From Terebella lapidaria (lineage: Eukaryota; Annelida; Polychaeta; Terebellida; Terebellidae): a stretch of 64,000 nt of DNA. The notes below the pieces were generated by a model, which was given only the letters and a program-made list of their open reading frames with translations, was not told the DNA's origin and searched no databases. The DNA lies in assembly GCA_949152475.1 (NCBI GenBank), contig OX424555.1, forward strand, positions 71,005,499 through 71,069,498. Direction: 5' to 3'. Below are positions 1-10,628 of the stretch, in pieces; within the stretch, counting starts at the first letter, position 1, and every line of letters begins with the position of its first letter. The translations under genes were made by a program, and so were the position numbers.

Positions 1-339
1 GGATATCCCACTAGCCAAGCTAGTAGGAATGCTGACTACCAAATTGGGCGAACCCCGAATGGGCCCTGGCACATATGTAAGTATCAACATTTTAACACTA
101 ACACATCCAGATTTCGACGAGGACCATAGCAAACCTAAAATATAGGGTACATTTTGGAATAAAAATAAAGCCTGACCAAACATAGTATCCAAAGGCACAT
201 TGTGCCATCAACATAAATAGTGTGAATATATATATAAATTGACATATTTTGATCATAACATACCTTTTTCAACTCTTAAATATTGAATTATCATACCTAT
301 TTGAAAATTTTAATATTGCAATCATTTCATTTGATGCTG
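1..339. other. AT-rich sequence, no gene seen
   Basis: No long open frame, RNA gene or clear repeat boundary is visible here. The stretch leads into the segmental repeat that starts around 340. Confidence 0.5.
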
Positions 340-3300
340 TGGAATCAAGTAGAAAAAAATAACACAAAATTAAGCGTTGCCCGTTAAAATAGTACATGGT
401 GACCGTCTATATGTCAGTGTATTCGCATCGCAGTCTCGATATATTGAAGATAGACAGAGCTGATCGAGTTTTCTAATCATTTCTCTTGTGATATTAGTTG
501 CTGTGGTTTGGTTCAAAAAAGATTTTTTTTGACAACTGGATCCTTAAGTGACCAATTTCATACCCAGTGACGATGTGTATCTTTTTGCGATTGAACTTCG
601 TTGTTCAAGTAATGAATTTTATGTCAGATGCACCGGACCATTTTCATACCCTTCTGGTTATATTGTTGACCTACATATTGCACTCTCGGCCACGTTGAAG
701 CCATCAGCACAGCTCACAGCTATTGTGTATTGCAATTTATTGTACACGAATAAACAGTCCATGACCCTGGTCTGCACAAACACTACATGCATACAACAAT
801 CAGAAAAGAAGACCACTTCAGTACTACTCACTTGTGTTCACAAGTCAACACGACTACAAAGTGACTACAAAGTAGATGACAGTTTTTTTTATCGCAAAAC
901 GAACCTTAGCCAATGGCATTATAAGATCGTAAATACTATGCATGATTAAGTGTTTTTTCTCTTGGTTTGAACTTTGTAGTTATTTCATACACATGATACC
1001 GTTCTTTTCTATAAAAGCAACATTCTACATTAAATACTGGAATTTACATTCGATCCCGCAACCACATCGCACGAATTTCCGTTCACGTTCACGTTCACTC
1101 TTGTAAGCTCTCAAGTTCGTCACACATTTTTGCTGCAGAGAGCGGTTGATTCAATAGAGTCCATCGCAACTATAACTGGTGGACGGTCGGAAGTTCAAAC
1201 GGAAATTGCACAATCGAAACTGGATTACCCGATTCTGTTGGTCCATCGTCCACGTCGCGAGGGAGCTTTACCTCAAATGGAATCACGTTTGGCCAAACAC
1301 AGCGTTCAACAGAAAAAAACCGATCGTGTGACATATTCAGACTCAGTTTTGAATTTCAAAAAATATCGTTATTTTCAATAAGAAATTCCTTATATCTCGC
1401 TTGATATTGCCTAATAAAGTTAAATGTATTTTTCTGTTTAGATATACATAAACCTGTTTGTTTTAGTTTTCAGACAGACGAGGGCCATGCTCAGTAGGAG
1501 TAGCTAATAGTCCTGGTGAAAAAAATTGATGTTTTTATTGATGACTTTGAACTTAATCTGGCAAATACACCGACAGCTCAATCCAAGATCATTCATACCT
1601 ACATATGTGCAAAGTGGTCCCCGGAGACAAAACTCTCAGTGCTTATATCTGTTTGATGATCATTTAAGAATTCCTATACAATGCATCACTCAGTTACCTT
1701 AAACTTGACTTATGATGACTTTGATAGCTGCAAATTGGGACAGAAATCTTGGAGTTTGCTATGGTTAATATTTTTTTTCTAAATATACGGGGAGGTATAT
1801 ACACGGTGTGGTTCAAGATGGCCCCAGTAACGGTTCCTATCCATATGCTCAATTGCTATCTTGTATTTATTCAAATGACTCTTTAGTGGTGGTGAGCAAC
1901 ATAGCCATCGGTTCTATATAATGGATCCTAATTGCAGACGTTGATTGTACCCTCATACATATCGGATTTATACACGTCGACATTGAATATTTTACAGATA
2001 AAAAAGTATATAAACAATCAGGACACACCAAATTGGCATAGATGTACATATGTTGCATACTGAGCGATATGATAAAGTAACCTGCCTCAACCAAACATTA
2101 TTGAGTCGAAGATCGCTCTTGTGAACCTTCAAGGTCCCCAGATATATATGTCAGAAGCAAAACCTTTAGTCTGGTCTGTGAATTATGCAAGCAGCACTGG
2201 AGACCTATTTCAAAACTTCCAGCAGAGTGTACTACTTGCACCAGAAAACCCACATAAATCGTTTTGAAGTTAAACGGAAGTAAATTAGAGAATTCCAAAC
2301 GCAGCAGGAAAATACTCAAATATTGATGCTTCAATTATCTCTCCACTCAGCCACCATTCTACTAGGTTTGAGTGAAGGAAAGGTAAAGGTGACACTGCAG
2401 GATAACTTCTCAGACCAACATTAATATGCTGTGTATTTCAACTTGTAGCTTGGTGCTCTTTGTTAGTTTGTACAAGTAGGTGCAAGAGTACTCATCATTA
2501 TACATGTTATAGCATTGCAGTAAAATTTTGCAGTAAAATAAAAAACCTTTTGGTGCCCAATCGTTAACTGCGTCTCTTCTTATCTCTAACAATATCCAAT
2601 ATCAGTAGGGGTACTACCCGAACAACTCGGTAAAACACAGCGTTTAATAACTGGAGCTGTCCTGATTTGGATCTCTTGGTCAGCAAGAGGTGACCAATCA
2701 ATCACCATTAGAATGCTCACTCTTTCCGGAACACCCGATTTTCACCTCCAAATGGCCATTTTTGGGGGCTCATGAGTTTCCCTGTCATTTTTGTTTTCTC
2801 TCACTTCGTATGCCTGATATGACTTCCTGTCCCCGGACTATGAGATTGGATAACGGACCATGTTTTGTTTGCTCGGAATACTTAATACTGGGTATTGATT
2901 CTACGTATATTAATTCATATATCCATTAATGTTTCGGTTATATTCCAAATATATCGAATGTGACATACATTAAACCATGGCCCGGCCATCATCACCATTG
3001 TTTCAAATCTGAGAGTTGAAACAATTCCGTGCATATATATCCTGAGATATATATCGAGGACAACATTTCCACAATGACATATCTTGAAATATTGAGCCAT
3101 ATAACACAAACACAGGTCATATATAAATATATATTGCTAATTGTTCTATTCACACTGAAGTTCATTTCTGTCCATTTTGTCTATTTATTTTCATGCTCGT
3201 ACTTGACTGAATGTGATTATGCAAGTCCCAATTGGTTACCTGTTTTCACGCTGAATATACCACATGAGAATTTTAACTGAAACAAAACAAAACAAGACAT
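340..3300. repeat. Diverged segmental duplication, copy I
   Basis: Several blocks match blocks near 18-20.4 kb in the same order: about 720-900 with 18330-18470, 1130-1400 with 18905-19170, 1590-1800 with 19230-19410, 2210-2470 with 19750-20000 and 2640-2720 with 20280-20370. The block at 2715-2900 instead resembles 17950-18130, just before copy II, as expected of a tandem array. Open frames such as 548-949 and 1130-1381 lack recognisable domains and start at TTG or in unremarkable context, so I call no gene. A weakly conserved frame sharing RAVDSI and IAT occurs at 1139 and 18915; it may be a coding remnant or just nucleotide similarity. Confidence 0.65.
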
Positions 3301-3759
3301 GTGATATTTGACTGAAACTTACGGATTAGCAATAAGGTGGTCAATTGTAGTGTCAACTGGGTCCAAGTGGTTATTTACCAAGCACTTTTCCATCTATGTA
3401 GGTCACGTAGCTTGTTCTGTATTTATTAAAGTTCAGAAAGGTGCCATACGAGTTGAATGGGTATGTTGTCAATAGACGTCTAGAATTGAAGGCCAGCATA
3501 TATGCTATCTGGACCCAATTTTCTCAATCCTTCATGGTTTCACAACAAACTGCAAGCAAATATGCCATTATTGTTTATATGTATATAATATATCTAATAT
3601 ATGTATGTGACATCAATGAATTTGTAATACACTTAATCTTTTGATGGGTCCAAAACCAAGTAATAGTTTATGTCATATTTTGTTTCAACTACAGTGATCA
3701 CGCATTTATGTGTTGAGTATTGCTTGATAGTTAGACCCAGGAGAGCTCTGGGATGCTGT

Positions 3760-4310
3760 ATTAGGCACACGAATACCGCCAGCTTCTGGGGCCCTTGAGC
3801 GCGCCCCAGACCGCCGGCCGACAGGGGCTTGCTTCAATTTGCTTAAGAACACTTCAGAACTAGGCTTTCTCTCAAAATCCTAGATTTGCCTGAATCAGCA
3901 AAATCTTGACCTTCCTTCAGAACCATGGATTCACCCAAGATCAGGTATTTATAAACTCTCCAAGGCCATGGATATTGGACCAAGGAGAACACATCATTGG
4001 GGATGCATAAACCTTCAGCGTCTCGGGTCCTTGAGCGGGCCCAAGACCCCCGGCCGACAGGGGCTTGCTTCACCTGGCTCAGTAACATTTCACAAATGGG
4101 CCTTCCCTCAAATGCAAAAACTCTTAGAGGAATGGGGAATGCATCAAAGGAAATCTATAATAAAAAAACACCACTGTGCATGCATATCCTTTTAGCTTCT
4201 GGGGCCCTTCAGTGGACCCCAGACCCCCGGCCGACATGGGCTCGCTTCGCTCGGCGCTCTGGCGATCAAAGGTTTTGGCCCCCCTCCCAAAATCCTATAC
4301 CAGCCAATGA
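3760..4310. repeat. GC-rich tandem repeat, three copies
   Basis: Three diverged copies start near 3770, 4010 and 4195. Each has a GC-rich core (a variant of GGGCCCTTGAGCGGGCCC followed by GACCCCCGGCCGACAGGGGC) and then an AT-richer spacer ending in CTCAAAATCCTA-like sequence. The composition stands out from the surrounding AT-rich DNA. It is absent from the paralogous copy at 18-22 kb, so it is probably a later insertion. Frames at 3968-4329 follow the repeat and are not genes. Confidence 0.65.
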
Positions 4311-4344
4311 ACTGTATAGAGCAATTTAATTGAATCCGCCGATG

Positions 4345-4680
4345 ATCCACCGCATGTCAGTTGCTCAGTGGTAGAGCATTCGCCTCACAAACGAGTGGCT
4401 CGCTTATTGGCGAGTATGGCACGTAATGTGTCAACCTTCAGCCCCGAGAGGACATTAAACTTGGTGCTGGTTGAGGATTAAGGTTGCTGCACTGGGATTC
4501 TCAGCGGTGGTGATGGGGAAGCTGATAGATGTACCCTGATCTCTTTCTGGCCGCCATATAAATTCTGACAATGCAGTTCATACACCACACAAAACAGGAA
4601 AAAGGTGCGCGTACTTTCGTGGGTTGTACTTAGAGCTCACCCCTTGAATCAATCCAATTCAATTCAATCCAGATGCTCTT
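4345..4680 (+). mobile_element. tRNA-derived SINE
   Basis: The 5' part has a tRNA-like A box (TGCTCAGTGGTAGAGCA at 4361) followed by an anticodon-arm-like stretch. A non-tRNA body comes next, with a short AATCCAATTCAATTC-type tail repeat at about 4650-4672. The B box is too degenerate for a functional tRNA gene. This layout is typical of Pol III SINEs mobilised by LINE machinery. No target duplication was resolved. Confidence 0.65.
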
Positions 4681-4758
4681 GTCATCTCCGGTATAATTAG
4701 ATCTTTTCATTTTTATGCGGAATTGTAAATATTATAAGTGCTTGAAAAGCATGAAATA

Positions 4759-5184
4759 GAATTATAATTCCATGAATAAACCGTTGTAGATCTGATGATG
4801 CATTCTCCCCGCGCAGCGCTACCTGTAGCCCTTCAAAACGAGAATAATTCCGGTAGCCCAGCAACCAGGAATTTTTGGCTTTTTCACCTATTTGAACGGA
4901 TTATTCACTAGTGTAACGTGTTTTTGTGACATTTTATGTTCAAACTTTAAGTGTTTGTGGTGAGTCTTTACTCAGCTTTCATTTAGTCTGACACCAAACA
5001 TCGTGGATCTGATTCTGATATCAGTGGTAGATCTTATGATCAGAATTCAGTCAAGGGGCAGGACTATGATTTTCCACATTTGTCGGGTTCCGAACTGGAT
5101 CTAATGTCTCAGACTCTCATGCAGTGATAAAGGCGGGGAGAATGCATTATCAGATCTACAATCGGTTTATGAAATGGAATTCTG
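4759..5184. mobile_element. Foldback (inverted-repeat) element
   Basis: A left arm ending at 4810 (GATGCATTCTCCCC) pairs with a right arm starting at 5135 (GGGGAGAATGCATTATC). The arms are about 50 bp with a few mismatches, separated by about 325 bp with no gene. Both arms include ATAAACCG and TGTAGATCTGAT. It probably is a MITE or foldback element, but it could be a simple inverted duplication. Confidence 0.6.
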
Positions 5185-5282
5185 CGTTAATAAAAAAAAA
5201 TGCGCAAGGGCTAAGACAGGTTACCGGACAATATATATTATTATATATAATAGCTTTTATATATAATATCTATATTATATTG

Positions 5283-6330
5283 TGGCCTTGAAAATAAGGT
5301 CAAGGTCAAATTTAAAGTCATGAGAGTATTTAGCATATTTGATTTCTTATACGTTCACAATTGCTTACTAAGCTGTAAATTCAGTACTAAGAGTGATATA
5401 TTAGTCATTATGTCCTGTGACATTGAAAATGAAATCAAAAGTCAACATATACGTCATCAGAATATTCAGCCTATATAATTTGCTGTATGTCCACAACAGA
5501 ATCATAAATTTGATAATAAACAAGATATTAGCCAAGTTGTCCTGCGATACCTTGAAAATAAGGTCAAAGTTCAAATTCAAGGTCGTGACAATATTCAACA
5601 CATCTCATTTCCTATATTTCCACTATTGATTCCTCATCTGTAAAGTTGATAATAAGCAGAATATTAGCGATTCTGTTCTCTGACCTATGAAAATGAAGTC
5701 AAAGTTCAAATTCAAGGTCATGACAATATTCAGCATATATCATTTTCAATCTGTCCACAATTGACTCTCAAGTTGTAAAGATGACAATAAGCGAGATATT
5801 AGCCATTTTGTTTTTTGACCTTGAAAATGAGGTCAAAGGTCAAATTCAAGGTCATCAGAATATTTGACAAATGTCATTTCCTATATGTCCACAACTGATT
5901 CCTAAGCTTTAAAGTCAATAATAAGCAAGATATTAGCCATTTTGTGCCTGACCTTGAAATTTAGGTCAAAGGTCAAATTCAAGGTCATCAAAATATTCGG
6001 CATACATCATTTCCTATACGTCCACAATTTAGTCCCAAGCTGTAAAGTGGATAATAAGCGAGATATTAGCCGTTTTGTTCTTTGACCTTGAAAATAAGGT
6101 CAAAGGTCAAATTCGAGGTCATCAGAGTGTCCGGATTATATCATTTCCTATATGTGCACAATTGATTCCTAAGCTGTAAAGTCGATAATAAGCGAGATAT
6201 TAGCCATGTTGTGCTCTGACCTTGAAAATCAGGTCAAAGGTCAAATTCAAGGTCATGGCAATAATAAGCATATATCATTTCCTATGTGTCCATAATTGAT
6301 TCCTAGTCTCTAATGTCAATAATAAGTGAG
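5283..6330. repeat. Tandem repeat array of about 134-bp monomers in element A
   Basis: Eight monomers start near 5283, 5418, 5552, 5680, 5813, 5948, 6082 and 6218. Later ones share TTCCTATATGTCCACAATTG, then AAGCGAGATATTAGCCATTT, then a block of TGACCTTGA, AGGTCAAAGGTCA and TTCAAGGTCA. The first monomers are more diverged, and the last runs into the unique tail shared with elements B and C. Confidence 0.85.
5813..6262. promoter_or_regulatory. Array of nuclear-receptor-type half-sites (element A)
   Basis: Exact DR1 motifs AGGTCAAAGGTCA occur at 5830, 5963, 6097 and 6231. Each is preceded by TGACCTTGA and, in most, followed by TTCAAGGTCA. DR1 is the classical site of RXR heterodimers, HNF4 and COUP-TF; TCAAGGTCA is the extended half-site of NR5A and ERR receptors. 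The sequence match is direct, but receptor binding is inference. The outer sites form an inverted pair, so a structural or transposase-binding role is also possible. Confidence 0.45.
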
Positions 6331-7298
6331 ATATTAGGCATAATGTGTCCCATTATAAAGCATAGGAGAATTTAACATGGGAAAGTCCTATTTGGGATCC
6401 TTCGAGAATATGAATATGGCCGCCACACGCAGACAGGTGATTCAGGGGCAACGAAACTTATACATATCACAGAGGTATGTGAGAGCAATCTTTCGAAATA
6501 AACATCTCAAAACTGTCTGAACAGTTTTTGAGAAAATGGCCACCAAAGTCAGAAATTGGCCGGTTTTTTTTTGGCGAAAATGGCCGCCATTTTAAAAAAA
6601 AATGTGAAAATCGAGAAAAAAAAACCCTATTGAAATATTTGTAAGTATTTTTGTGCAAAATTTCAGGAAGATCCGATCGTAAACTTTAAGGATGCTTATC
6701 AGTCAGGATCCATGCCTTGTCGGCAGAATTTTGATAAGCTTGTTTGACTTATAACTCCGCAGTTTAGTAATGGATTGCTCTGAAAATTGTTGCGTAGGTT
6801 CTATCCATGATTGCAATGCTGGTCCAATGGCCAGATGGAAGACCCAGTTGATATTCATACAGATCCTGAACGTTATACACCGCCAATCAAATGTAACTTA
6901 CATAGAAAACTGACAGCGTTTTAGGGTACAGTTTCTTGCCGGTGGTCAGTGAAGCGCTAAGTACAGATCAGCGGATTATTCGTATGGCAAATACTGCCAA
7001 TGCTCAGCTGTCGAGAACGTTGTACTCAGGAGTGAGATGATGTTGTTACAAGACCTTTTCATGGGATCACAATAGATATACACATTTGCACATCAATTTG
7101 ACATGATTATCGATGGGATACCTAAAATTTAAGGGGAGGTTATTGATCACGGACATGTGCACTAACTGCAGTTAAGAAACTACACCCTGTAATGCTTCGT
7201 GTACGCAACGTAAGTTACATTTGTTCAAGCATCATTTAACTCCATTTATATTCTAGTTTATCAATGAAATCTTCGATCTCTCCTTTGCGTCAGCTTCA

Positions 7299-7690
7299 TA
7301 GATGTACACAGAATATATATTCCAAATTTCATGTAAGTTTGTTATGAAACGGCCGAGATATGAACCAAAATTGAACGTGGTATGAAACCATTGAAATTAC
7401 GTGGATCGTGCTCAATACCCAATCTTAAAGATAAAAATGTGGACGGACGACGCCGACGACGGACGCAATGCCATGCCAATAGGTTATCGGACCATAGATG
7501 TATACAGAATATATATTCCAAATTTCATGTAAGTTTGTTATGAAACGGCCGAGATATGAACCAAAATTGAACGTGGTATGAAACCATTGAAATTACGTGG
7601 ATCGTGCTCGATACCCAATCTTAAAGATAAAAATGTGGACGGACGACGCCGACGACGGACGACGGACGCAATGCCATGCCAATAGGTTAT
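7299..7690. repeat. Direct repeat of 196 bp in element A tail
   Basis: The segments 7299-7494 and 7495-7690 are nearly identical, including a run reading GAACGTGGTATGAAACCATT, and each ends at GGTTATCGGACCATAG. It is a tail duplication inside element A and encodes nothing recognisable. Confidence 0.8.
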
Positions 7691-7712
7691 CGGACCATAG
7701 GTCCGGTAACCT

Positions 7713-8398
7713 AAAAAACTGTATGGGCATTGGTTTCTGTATTCCATTCAATAACTACTTTTTGTCATGTGGTAAAAATTTTGGTAACTAACTTACGCGA
7801 TATATTTCATGGTGGTTTATGTTTTACAGTAAATCATCGTAAGTCAACATGCGGAAATCGACAGAACCTTAGTGTCTACTCTAGAGAGCAGCAGAAACAA
7901 TTCAACCATAAATATCAGGGTGGCACTGATAGATCAAACTCATCTATTTTTGGATATCCATCGATGACGTTTTTTTTTAATCAACATGCTCCGTAGCGAT
8001 TCATTCTCCCAACAGACACGTGGTTATTGTTGCCGAACGTCACAATACAGTACAAATAACACACCAGGTATAATGAGAATGATAGTGGGCGAGAGACCAA
8101 ATGTGTATGGTGCAATTCGTATGTGATTGTATGTGATTAACGAGCATCACTGATGCGACTTTGATTCCATTTTCCTAAATCACACTGCCATTGTTCTTGC
8201 AGGGGTTTAATCAGTGCTATATGTTGGTTAACTGCAGGTTTAAAACAGAGAAACCCCTCGAGTACGATGTAGGGTCGTTCTCGGGTTGCCGCTTCGACCA
8301 TGTTGAATAAACCCCTGTTCCTCGGGGTTTCTCTATAATTTTGTAAATTATAATTTGATGTTCCATTCTTTACGATTTTCTCTCGTTACAGCCAAACT
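7713..8398. other. Intergenic: segmental-duplication remnant with hairpin
   Basis: The part at 7720-7960 matches 22549-22790 (shared GATATATTTCATGGTG and GTCTACTCTAG), continuing segmental copy I beyond element A. At 8249-8333 a hairpin has AGAGAAACCCC facing GGGGTTTCTCT. No gene is seen. Confidence 0.55.
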
Positions 8399-8399
8399 G

Positions 8400-8695
8400 G
8401 GAACACTTTATTGCTGGCGTTGCATGGACTGAATACTAAGACTGCGTAGTTGATGCAATATACGAAATTATAAAATGATTGTTCCATACTGTACAATTTC
8501 CTCTTGTTACATCCCAACTTGGAACACACTTTATTGCTGGCTTTTCATGAAATGAATACTGAGACTGCAATGCAATACACGAAATTATAAATGATTGTTC
8601 CATACTGTACAATTTCCTTTTGTTGCATCTTAACAGGGAACACTTTATTGCTGGCGTTGCATAAACTGAATGCAAAGACTGTGTGTTAATGCAAT
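8400..8695. repeat. Minisatellite of about 110-115 bp upstream of transposon gene
   Basis: Roughly three units share GAACACTTTATTGCTGGC, a CTGAATACTAAGACTG-type stretch, and AAATTATAAATGATTGTTCC. Two more units recur at 9547-9780 in the second duplicate. It may be the promoter-proximal or subterminal region of the Academ-like element. Confidence 0.7.
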
Positions 8696-9546
8696 AGAGC
8701 TCTTCATGGGTGGACGATCACGAAAAGCCCATTCGTAGATAGTCCAAGGGACGCGGAGCGTCCAAGATGGCCCACAATGTTGCTCGGGACGAAAAAAAAA
8801 AACAGATCACGATTATGACATTTTTTGTCATAATTTGTGGCCAGTCACAGCCAAGGCCAAGGTCGATGTATGGAAAACCTAATGTGTACCACATGCGACA
8901 TGCTTTTCATGTGAATGTTTTTAGAATTTAATAAATATTTTCCAAAAGGTTTTGATGTTGTGCTGTTGAGGTTTCCCCCGTAGTATTTTTGTATGTACAT
9001 AACATGTACATAACAAATCGTTCATATATACAATATTTGGTGAGGCACCAGGAAGCTGACTATAAAGGTCAAAGTCTAAAATATGACGTGATGCTCTGGT
9101 AATGATACAACATTTCAAAATGGATGACAGCACATGGCAAGAAGCAGAGGATCACGGTACCGTTTGTAAAAGTGTATATAAGAAGGAACATTCAGGCAAA
9201 CCTTTAATGTATTCAGTCCGATCACTTTGTTCACCCCCATACACAATTCGTAAAGTTTTCCCATCCATTAGTTCTTCATTGATTGTAAATAATTTCATAT
9301 GTGAAACTTGTGCTAAATTGTTGAGAACGAAAACCACCAAAATCAAGTCTTGGTCAGTGAAACGCCGCTGTTCCGGCCCCAGGCCCCTCTCACCCACTAT
9401 AAAGAAGATGGCTGATAGTGCTGGACCTAGCGAACTGCTCGATACTGCTGATGGATCTGGGTGGAAAAGGAATCTGGCCAATTAGTAGTGGTCATTATGA
9501 TAAAGCTTTCAAGTTGATGGTGAAAGAAAGTAAGGCAAATTATAAA
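8465..9546 (+). repeat. Tandem duplication, copy 1 (transposon 5' region)
   Basis: It matches 9547-10628 at an offset of 1,082 bp with few differences. It covers the minisatellite, the upstream region and the first coding exon of the transposon gene. The join near 9537-9546 lies in AAATTATAA-type sequence that also starts each unit, which suggests unequal exchange between short repeats. Confidence 0.85.
9102..9485 (+). pseudogene. Duplicated first exon of the Academ-like gene, truncated
   Basis: It encodes the same N-terminus as the gene at 10184 (MIQHFKMDDSTWQEAEDH), with a Cys-rich stretch (FICETCAKLL) and a basic Ser/Pro stretch. Relative to the downstream copy it lacks one Lys codon near 9180 and about five bases near 9479. 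The second difference shifts the frame to an early stop at 9483-9485. The next exons are not present beside it, so it is a dead duplicate of the first exon. Confidence 0.75.
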
Positions 9547-10628
9547 TCAAATTATAAAATGATTGTTCCATACTGCACAATTTCCTCTTGTTAAATCCCA
9601 ACTTGGAACACACTTTATTGCTGGCTTTTCATGAAATGAATACTGAGACTGCAATGCAATACACGAAATTATAAATGATTGTTCCATACTGTACAATTTC
9701 CTTTTGTTGCATCCTAACAGGGAACACTTTATTGCTGGCGTTGCATAAACTGAATGCAAAGACTGTGAGTTAATGCAATACAGCTCTTCATGGGTGGACG
9801 ATCACGAAAAGCCCATTCGTAGACAGTCCAAGGGACGCGGAGCGTCCAAGATGGCCCACAATGGTGCTCGGGACGAAACAAAAACAGATCACGATTATGA
9901 CATTTTTTGTCATAATTTGTGGCCAGTCACAGCCAGGGCCAAGGTCGATGTATGGAAAACCTAATGTGTACCACATGCGACATGCTTTTCATGTGGATGT
10001 TTTTAGAATTTAATAAATATTTTCCAAAAGGTTTTGATGTTGTGCTGTTGAGGTTTCCCCCGTAGTATTTTTGTTTGTACATAACATGTACATAACAAAT
10101 CGTTCATATATACAATATTTGGTGAGGCACCAGGAAGCTGACCATAAAGGTCAAAGTCTAAAATATGACGTGATGCTCTGGTAATGATACAACATTTCAA
10201 AATGGATGACAGCACATGGCAAGAAGCAGAGGATCACGTTACCGTTTGTAAAAGTGTATATAAGAAGAAGGAACATTCAGGCAAACCTTTGAAGTATTCA
10301 GTCCGATCACTTTGTTCATCCCCATACACAATTCGTAAAGTTTTCCCATCCATTAGTTCTTCATTGATTGTAAATAATTTCATATGTGAAACTTGTGCTG
10401 AATTGTTGAGAACGAAAACCACCAAAATCAAGTCTTGGTCAGTGAAACGCCGCTGTTCCGGCCCCAGGTCCCTCTCACCCACTATAAAGAAGATGGCTGA
10501 TAGTGCTGGACCTAGTGAACTGCTCGATACTGCTGATGGATCTGGGTGGAAAAGAACTCTGGCCAAATATATTAGTAGTGGTCATTATGATAAAGCTTTC
10601 AAGTTGATGGTGAAAGAAAGTAAGGCTG
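9547..10628 (+). repeat. Tandem duplication, copy 2 (attached to the gene)
   Basis: Second unit of the 1,082-bp duplication. Unlike copy 1 it runs on into the remaining coding sequence (GCTGCTCACGAAGCC at 10625), so it holds the 5' region actually joined to the transposon gene. Confidence 0.85.

Larger units (their letters stand above)
5218..7712 (+). mobile_element. TIR element A (AGGTTACCGGAC family)
   Basis: It begins AGGTTACCGGAC and ends GTCCGGTAACCT. The same ends bound elements B (45103-46294) and C (55462-57279). Layout: a 5' lead, about eight monomers of roughly 134 bp (5283-6330), a unique tail with AAAATGGCCGCCATTTT-like motifs, a duplicated tail segment, a GACGAC-rich stretch and a terminal hairpin in which GGTTATCGGACC faces GGTCCGGTAACC. 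No transposase is encoded, so this is a non-autonomous DNA element. The paralogous region near 22.5 kb lacks it. Superfamily and target duplication are undetermined. Confidence 0.8.

Noticed and set aside
548-949. 133-codon frame as a gene
   Set aside because: No start codon in good context (it starts at TTG), no domain, and the paralogous copy at 18.3 kb does not keep the frame.
5283-6330. CRISPR array
   Set aside because: Monomers of about 134 bp are repeated throughout with no unique spacers, in animal DNA inside a transposon.
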